Both the position numbers and the translations under genes were made by a program. Of a stretch of DNA of 64,000 bases, positions 56,266 through 64,000 are shown piece by piece. A model generated the notes under the pieces. That model had not been told where the DNA came from. It searched no databases and was given only the letters and a program-made list of their open reading frames with translations. Each line of letters starts with the position of its first letter. Within the stretch, counting starts at the first letter, position 1. The DNA comes from Beroe forskalii (Eukaryota > Ctenophora > Nuda > Beroida > Beroidae), in the NCBI GenBank assembly GCA_011033025.1, contig WFMF01000082.1:1-64000 (forward strand), given 5' to 3'.

Positions 56266-58020
56266 TATATACTAATAAATTTCTGGCAATTAGCTAGGTA
56301 TCAAACTCGGCAAAATGAAGCAAAATTTGGCCAAGACCGAGGCCGAGTTTGAAAAAAGGGCCGATTTTGACCGAGGCCGAGGCCGAGTACTCGGTCGTTT
56401 ACTGATTCACGCTATTATTTCAAGTATTCATATGTTTAAAAAATATAACACGATGTAACTGTGTAGAATATTTATCTAGAATAGAGTCACTGGGGTTACT
56501 GCAGAGGCCAGAATCGGCTATCAAGCCGTACATTAAAAAAACCTTAGCACCATCAGTAGTTACTAACATTCTATCTGCAGTCCCCTTATTGCCAAAAGCA
56601 GAAGATCGGTCACATGACTTCATCTGCGTATCCATCACTGATCAATGCATACGATTTAACAAATGATCCTCTCCCCACTCACCAAGTGCAACGTTAGGAA
56701 TAGTCTGAAGAAGTGTACGGACTAATGCACAATGATATGTCAATAATATATATTCTGTATTTTATATAATTGTACAGAGACGTATCCAAGGTGTAAAGCA
56801 GAGGCTTGCAAGTTCATTAAGGGACGTCATCACAAGAGAGACATACCCTCGAGTTCACTTTGGAAGCCAATACTGGACGTCCAGAACTCGATCTCAGGCA
56901 CTTCAAGGAAAGATCAGAGAGTGGCTTAAACTAAAACTTTAAGAATATAAGAACTAAGCACACATGGCGTTTGGAAAAGCACCATAAAGGGAAAGAAAAC
57001 GGACCCTTGCCTCACGAATTTGCTGAAATCCAGAGGTCTGGCTAGGGAGTTTATTTCATCAATTAATCTTGATTAGTTTGTTTTTTTGATACTATGAAGT
57101 GAATAACAAATTGAAATCTTCACAGTGGGTTGGGAGGATGCAGCAGAATTCATAAAGTCCAGGATGAATTTGATGACTATGTGCATTGTGCACATAGGTA
57201 AAGTGAAAGATATAAAACAGAAGTAAGTCTTGCTGCGACGAGTGCTGTGATGAAAATCATAAATACTTACATAGAACCGTTGGTTGAGCGTCCCGATTAT
57301 GTACACGCTTCTGGTAATTTGTAACCGTTTCAGATCACAGGGGTGCTACCTGACCATTTCAAATACATCCGTCAACATATGAGTAGATCCATTTGCAGGG
57401 TTCAAGTAGCTAACATAATCATAAAGTCTGCTTGAAGAAGGGTGTGAGAGTGAGGAAGAGGGAAGGAGAAGTGCGATAGTGAGAAAGGTGGAAGAGCGGG
57501 TGAAAGAATTCTTCAGAGTGGCACCACCCATAAGGTCTCACAGGGAGGCAAGAGACAGGTTTATGAGGAGTGTAGGAATAGTGATCCGAGAGGTGCATGG
57601 TGCGTTGTGTTGGACACATTGTTGGGGTTATCCCAAATGGAAACAGATTGGAGGAGCGCAGTGTTTCGGGAATGGAGCGTGAAAACGGATGAATTCAGCT
57701 GTCATACACGAAGGGGGAGTGGAATAGTAAGAGTAAGACGTCACTTTTTACGTGGAGAGAGACAGTCTCCTCCACGTTCATCAGATAATGATACGGATGT
57801 AAAATAATAGGTACTACGGATTTCATTAATAGGGATTTTATTCTATAAGTAGTAAGTTCCCAGTCTACTTCTCAGATCATCGATAGAGCACAGTCTTGCC
57901 AGCATCCCTCCCACCTATAACAAGAAAAAGAGGTAGCAGTTCCTGAAGTATAGGGAAGGAACATTGTGGGATGTTTCTTGGGTGAAGGAAAGGTGGGAAA
58001 GGAGAGACTCAAATGAGCGG
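56266..58020 (+). repeat. Array DNA: cassettes 5, 4, 6 and 1
   Basis: 56,330-56,395 is a GGCCGAG-rich low-complexity patch. 56,770-56,900 is cassette 5; 57,040-57,210 cassette 4; 57,325-57,720 cassette 6 (EERVKEFFRVAPPIRSHREA); 57,872-58,010 cassette 1. 56,940-57,720 is collinear with 47,580-48,330 at high identity. Confidence 0.55.
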
Positions 58021-59100
58021 CTTGGTTACTGAATTTGTTAAGTATCGATGATAAAGATTTGGAGTAAAGAGAAGGATTGATCAAGCAGTCGAGAAGGTCC
58101 TAACAATCCATTCGTGATTCCAGACATTCACCAAGGTAGGAAAATTCACTTTTCAGAAAATTTTAACCATTGGCATATGTCATAGAATATGAGACTACAG
58201 GAATAAGTCTGTTGCAAGTTGCAACGATCAAATATCAGACCAAGGGATACACTTTCATGAGTGCAGACTGTTTTCACAAGGATGTACAGAGATATCTGGA
58301 AGTAGCTGAAAAATGTATCAAATTTTAACCATTTCGTGAGTTTTCTTTTTTAAATTTTCTTTTTTATTAAATTTAATAAGGTCGGTAATAAGGTAGGTAT
58401 AATGAAATTCCTCTACAAAAAACTTCATGGCCAAAGTCATTGTCTCATTCCAATAATTGTTTACAAATAAGCCATGATGTTTTCATCGTAAAATTTATAA
58501 AAGAAACTCTACAAGAATGTTTTATGATAAAATTGAAGAACAGGAATAATGAGTTAATAAGAGACATTAACTGAAACAGCCTTGCGGGTGGAACAATTCA
58601 GCAAGGGAAACAGAGAATTCGGACCCTGGCTTCAACAGAAGCGTGGCCAGTGAGACATCGGCAAGGTCCGATGTTGGCATCGAAAAAATCCTGAGATGTC
58701 ACCATTGTTTGGCAGGGAGGTGCACTGTGTTTCTTGAACAGCACCAGAGAACTTCTTTTCTTAACACCATTCAGTGTCCACAAAAAGAACTAGAATTCGC
58801 AAAGGGAAGAGGAGATCAATGCCACTTTGGTGGTGGGCAGTCTCCTCCACGGTTATCTGATAATAACTCAATAATACGGATTTCATAAAAAGGGATTTTA
58901 TAAGTAGTAAGTTCCTAGTCTTCTTCCCCAGATATAATAGGAGATATAGCACACAGTGTTGACAGCATCCCTCCCGCCTACAACAAGAAAAAGAGGCAGC
59001 ATTTCCTCAAGTGTAAGAAAGTAATATAGCAGGAGGTTTCTTGGGTAAAGAAAAGGTGAGAGAGAGGGTGAAGTGGGAGAGAGTGAAAAGAAGAGTGAGG
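58021..59100 (+). repeat. Array DNA: cassettes 2, 10 and 1
   Basis: 58,021-58,450 repeats 33,361-33,800 and 45,691-46,060. Cassette 10 at 58,560-58,870; cassette 1 at 58,925-59,100. Confidence 0.55.
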
Positions 59101-59239
59101 CGTTATATTATATCTTGGATATTTACATTTTACCTAACATGAATATATGGAGAAAACTTCTTTTATAATGCAAAAGATTTCATAGGTTCTTGATGTCTTC
59201 TAGCTAAAGTGGTTCCTTTCTACTTCCCTACTATACCCG

Positions 59240-59560
59240 ATCAGAATAGAGGATATGTATTTAGGACATGGTGTATCCGCTGACGGTATAAAACCTGTGC
59301 GGAGTAAAGTAGAAAGTTTGGTGAAAGCACCAGAGCCTAAGAATGTAGATGAGCTGATAAGTTTTCTGGGAAATGTAAACAGTTAACTAATTCCGCCTAT
59401 ATCTGCTAAATTTGTCGTCGGTAATCGCACCTTTAGAAAGATAGAGGGCTAAGAACGTTAAATGGGAATGGTCAGTGACTGAGCAGCTCAGAGCATTCGC
59501 TGTCATCTGATGGCAGGCGTGTTAGAGTCAATCTTGACGTTGAATATTCACCCCTGAATG
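59240..59560 (+). pseudogene. Ty3/gypsy RT fragment, copy 3
   Basis: YLGHGVSADGIKPVRSKVES, NVDELISFLGNVNS then stop. The preceding 140 bases match those before copy 1 (36,000-36,110), so copies 1 and 3 share both flanks. Confidence 0.72.
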
Positions 59561-61050
59561 GTAACCATCAACGAAACCATCGTTCTGGTATGGGCATTCA
59601 CTATGTAAACCACTGGCATTCTTATGGAAGGATTGCGTGTTTCAGGATTGCAGGTAGCAAGATTCGACTTCACATACCATAAAACATACTACGCTCATGA
59701 AAGGGTGTGAGCACCCTATATTATGTTGAATAACTGTTCTAGCCAGAAAATCTTACTGGACTGGGGTCTGGTTGTTGGCTTTTATTATTTAATCAATTAA
59801 CATTTCCTTATTTTAATCCTCAAGTGAAAGCCAAACAGAAACCCAGGGAATTGTGTGTGCGGCTGTTTTTATCAGCATTCTGAATATTCGATAAGACTTG
59901 ATGTTCTCAAAACAAGTTTGATTTTCTAGCTACACTGAAATCAAAGCGCAAACCTGTCCTCTCATATTATGGTTCGGTTTGTGAACAGTGACCAAGTAAT
60001 TTACACCATAACACTCAAATACTTGACCCAAGGACATTGTTTTATGATTGCTGACGTTTTCCACAAAGATGTCGCAAAGACTGGAAGGAGCAAAGAGATG
60101 CAATCGAGGAGCAGAAATATGAAATCGAGTTGTGAGTGACACATTTCGTCCAAAATTAGCAGGAATAAGGTAAATATAAGAAAACGCAGGTACATAAAAT
60201 CGTTTGTAAAGAATGGAAAATTGTGTTTAATCGCCAATCTCTAGAATTCAGAATTTGTTCTGGTAGAAACAGTAAATTCAAATAACTGGCATGGGCGGCA
60301 TTCTTATTAACAATGAGTCTGCTGTGAACTCCTGGAGTTCGGTAAAGTCCTACTTTTGAGTTGGTGAGAAGATGGAGAAAGATGTGCATTGTTGGAGACT
60401 CAAATACCAGATCATAACACGTCAGCTCTGAGTAGAGAAATACTTTTAGAGACATGATTCCAGGCTGAAGATGAAAGCAATTGAAGCTTCAGTGTGTTAT
60501 TCATATAACAACATTGTCGTAATGTGCGGAACCAATGACATAAGACAGCCGAGTGTTAACGGGGTCATCTACAGTCCTCACTGAGGTGATCTCAGTAAAA
60601 TCATATCGTTAATAATTACAACTATTGTATTTTGGATAGTTTATTCGATGACGGTGTGCAGTATAGCAGTGAAAATGATGCAGCAGTTACGTGCCATGAA
60701 GCCATGCGATTGGAGTTGGACAATTTACCAAGGGAAACAGGGAAATCTGACCCTTGTCAGCAGAAATAGGGAATCCTGGGCAGGGTCAGATGATGGTATC
60801 AATCAAATACTGAGGCTGTTTCCATTGTTATAAAACGTGGTGTAATCATTGAATATGATGGGTTCATAATCTTTCCTTGCTGCCTCTAAGTGTCCACGAT
60901 AAAGAAGAACAGAGAAAAAAGATGTCACTTTTGACGTGATGGGAGACAGTCTCCCTCACGGCCATCAGACAATAATATAGATGTTAGGTAATACTGCAGA
61001 TTTTATTAATAGGGATTTTATTTTATAAGTAGTAAGTTCCTAGTCTCCTT
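59561..61050. repeat. Array DNA: gypsy tail, cassettes 8, 2, 11 and 10
   Basis: Collinear with 36,420-37,800: cassette 8 at 59,810-59,895, cassette 2 at 60,005-60,140, cassette 11 at 60,240-60,620, cassette 10 at 60,640-60,985. Confidence 0.55.
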
Positions 61051-62450
61051 CCTCAGATATAGTAGGAGATAGAGCACACAGTGTCAACAAGCATCCCTCC
61101 CACCTAAAACAAGAAAAAGGGGGAGCAGTTCCTGAACAATGCAGGAGATTTCCCGGGTTTAACCTGGGTGAAGGAAAGGTGGGAGAGGAAGGACAAGGAG
61201 CAGAAGAAGGATGAATTGAGAGAGAGATGAGGTGGGAGAGAGGGAAAAGAAGAGTGAGGGGAACTCCATAAGAGATAAGTTGGTAACTATCCCACAATAG
61301 TCAGTGATGGTGAAACTGAATATCACCAACGAACATCTTTTGCTTTGAATACACTTTTCTTGCGTCGTATCCAAAACCTACAAACCTAGGCCCAGTGCAG
61401 TTACAGCTACGGATTGATCTGATCAATCTCTTCAGAAATCCAGATCCATTATGAATTTATGTTTGTATCAATCAGAACTGACATTATCCAACAACAAAGA
61501 GCTTGTAATTTGTATTTTAGGGAGATATTATCATGGAAAATCACCAGCGAACTTCTTTCTCCTCATACCATTTCCCGGAAGCCAGTACTGGACCTGAACC
61601 TGATCTCAGGCACTTAAAGCAAAGATCAGAGGAGTGACTTAAGTACGTGACAATGGCTCCATGTCACTGTGTGACTTGTGGACTGCACTCGCATACAACC
61701 TGGTGCGTGATGCTAACAGACTCCAATTGGATTTAATGGACAAGGTGATTGTTAGATACGGCCTTTGGCCCTATCCCACAGTACTCATCGCTCTGGCTTC
61801 AGGAACACTTCCCACCATGCGATATTGTGCCAACAATTCAAACCCAGAGCAATTCACATTATTATTTAAAGTTTTCATATGTTTAAGAAATATAACACGA
61901 TGAAACTGTAGGTATAGAATATTCATCAAGAATAGAGTTACTGGATTACCACAGAGGTCAGACTCGACTATCAAGTGCAACGTGAGGTATAGCCTGAAGA
62001 AGTATAAGTAACTAATTCACAATATTTCAATATATTCTGTATTTTATAATTTTATATTATTGTTTGGAGACCTATATCACAGGTGTACGGCAGAGACTAT
62101 CAAGTTCATTAAAAGATTAAAGGACACCATCATAAGAGAGACATACCCTTGAGTCCATTTCGAGACCTTGGAAGCCAATACTGGACCTGACCTCGATCTC
62201 AGGCACTTGGAGGAGTGGCTCATTAAAGTCCGTGACAATGGCTCCATATCATCATCGTCCGACCTTTGGACTGCTGGTTCAGGGAATTTATTTCATCAAA
62301 CCCTAATAAGCTTGCCGTTTTGACACTATGAAGTGAATAACAAATTGGAAATTTTTCGGAGGGGTTGGGAGGATGCAGCAGAGTATACAAGTCTGAAGTC
62401 AAAGACGAGTTTGATGATGTAAAATTTGCAACGTGAGGTATAGCCTGAAG
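61051..62450 (+). repeat. Cassettes 1, 9, 5 and 4, with NLVRDANRLQLDLMDKV frame
   Basis: Cassette 1 at 61,051-61,260. The frame 61,661-61,903 reads DLWTALAYNLVRDANRLQLD, LMDKVIVRYGLWPYP, the cleanest cassette 9. Cassette 5 at 62,060-62,200, with the short intron GCAAC|GTGAGG...TTTGGAG before it. Cassette 4 at 62,290-62,420. Confidence 0.5.
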
Positions 62451-64000
62451 AAGCGTACATAGTAACTAATTCACAACTGTTATGATGCTAGCAGGAAAGC
62501 AGTTTGCAAATCATCTACCTGGTCCGGATTAGACCGATTGGTTTTGTTGTAGACTACAGCGCGCAAACCATGCGACAACTGCCCGCAACTCCCACAACTG
62601 GCACCCGCTGTCCACTTCTTGCTAAGCCAAGCCGTGTCACGTTTGCGAGCCGGCAGGAAACCGCTAATTTCAAACGTAGTTCAGATATTCCAGGACAAGG
62701 AAAAGGTTATATGGTCAGACCCTTCGTGTGCCTCTGTTCTTTCCTCGATTATGGATAATAGATCAGAGGAGACGATGATGGATAATTGGATAATAGATCG
62801 GAGGAGATGCTTTAAGTCTGTGACAATGTCTCCATATCATCGTCTGACCATTGGACTTTCATAGGGGAAAGTCAGAGGTCTGGTTCAGAGAATTTATTTT
62901 ATCAGATCTTGATTAGCTTGCCGTTTTGATACTATGAGGTGAATAACAAATTGACAATTTTTAAAGGGGGTGGGAGGACTCGGCGGAATTCATAAAGACC
63001 AAGGATGAATTTGAAGACATTGGCATCTGATTGGTCCCTCTGATCGACTTAGGTCTTGCAAGATCATCTCTCTGCGTGCAAATGGTTTTAATAACGTACA
63101 TGATCACCTGTCGTTCCGCCCAAAAAAATTGGACGACGGAAGAATCTCGCTGCTTTACCTTCACTCCTAAGCTTCCCCCCAACAAACAAGATTTAAACTG
63201 ATTTTTATGGGGGGGGGGGGGGCGAGATTAAGTTCAATGTATAAAAATTCATTTCACAAAATCAAGAACGATTCGCTACCCACCCGTCACAAGCAAAGTG
63301 AGGTATAGCCTGAGAAGTGTAAGGAACTAATTCACAATATTTCAACATATTCTGTATTTCTAATTGTATAGAGACGTAACCCAGGTGTTAAGGAGAGGCT
63401 ATCAAGTTCATTAAAGGACGTCATAACGAGAAAGACATACCCTCGAGTCAATTTCGAGATCCCAGGAGCCAATACTGGACCTGAACTCGATCTCAGGCTC
63501 TTGAAAAAAACATCTGAGGAGTGGCTTCAACTAAAACATATAAAGAATATAAGAACTAAGCACACATGGCGTTTGGAAAAGCACCATAAAGGGAAAGAAA
63601 ACGGACAAATTTGCTGAAATCCAGAGGTCTGGCTAGGGAGTTTATTTCATCAATTAATCTTGATTAGTTTGTTTTTTTTGATACTATGAAGTGAATAACA
63701 AATTGAAATTTATTCACAGGGGGTTGGGAGGATGCAGCGGAAGTCATCAAGTCCAGGATGAATTTGATGACTATGTGCATTGTGCACATAGGTGAAGTGA
63801 AAGATGTAAAACAGAAGTAAGTCTTGCTGCGACGTGTGCTGTGATGGAAATCATAAATACTTAAATAGAACCGTTGGTTGAGCCTCCCGAGTATGTACAC
63901 GCTTCTGGTAATTTGTAACCCTTTCAGATCACAGGGGTGCTACCTGACGATTTCAAGTACATCCGTCATCATGCGAGTAGATCCTTTTTCAGGGTTCAAG
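62451..64000 (+). repeat. Array DNA: cassettes 3, 4, 5, 4 and start of 6
   Basis: Collinear with 46,480-48,030. A 13-G run lies at 63,210-63,222. The window ends inside the ITGVLPDDFKYIR exon of cassette 6 (63,929-64,000), so the array continues to the right. Confidence 0.6.

Noticed and set aside
29600-64000. CRISPR-like or prokaryotic repeat array
   Set aside because: The modules are long, shuffled, exon-like and carry eukaryotic splice sites; there are no regular spacers.

Overview
This window is eukaryotic, and almost certainly from an invertebrate metazoan. It has intron-split genes with GT/AG junctions, an animal voltage-gated proton channel, an LDLa-repeat GPCR of the invertebrate GRL101/relaxin-receptor-like type, a GT31 galactosyltransferase, and LINE, Ty3/gypsy, MITE and SINE-like debris. 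It is AT-rich and very repeat-dense. I cannot place it more precisely; cnidarian, sponge, placozoan-like, tunicate or another marine lineage all remain possible. I see no prokaryotic operon structure and no CRISPR array.

Region 1 (1-15,450) is a head-to-tail segmental duplication of an LDLa-GPCR locus on the minus strand. Copy A contributes only its signal-peptide exon (520-697), with the rest lying beyond the left edge. Copy B (5,712-9,507) keeps the large ectodomain plus seven-helix exon. It has a one-base frameshift near 7,889, and its first exon has lost the start codon and signal peptide. The shared upstream DNA has been split in copy B by a dead LINE (about 9.8-11.0 kb), other repeats, a hairpin MITE and a fold-back element.

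Region 2 (16,646-24,771) is a voltage-gated proton channel gene (Hv1/HVCN1) on the minus strand, reconstructed here from five exons with consistent splice phases into a 206-residue protein. Its introns hold a palindromic minisatellite (16.9-17.9 kb), a roughly 3.7 kb inverted repeat (18.4-22.15 kb) containing two small MITEs, and a broken Ty3/gypsy-like gag (22.9-23.8 kb). Upstream lie a duplicated LTR-like segment and a 26-bp palindromic minisatellite.

Region 3 (26,311-29,276) holds an intact GT31 beta-1,3-galactosyltransferase-like gene on the minus strand. It is followed by a perfect two-copy tandem duplication of about 960 bp.

Region 4 (29.6-64 kb) is the unusual part: a mosaic array in which about eleven short cassettes recur in shuffled order on the plus strand. 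Several look like decayed exons that keep their flanking splice sites, together with gypsy pol fragments and two transposase-like motif remnants. Two better-preserved terminal exons (30,199-30,480 and 37,989-38,911) share a domain I do not recognise and carry matching 3' ends with AATAAA signals. I read the array as the remains of one or more multi-exon, probably transposon-derived, genes amplified at the DNA level.
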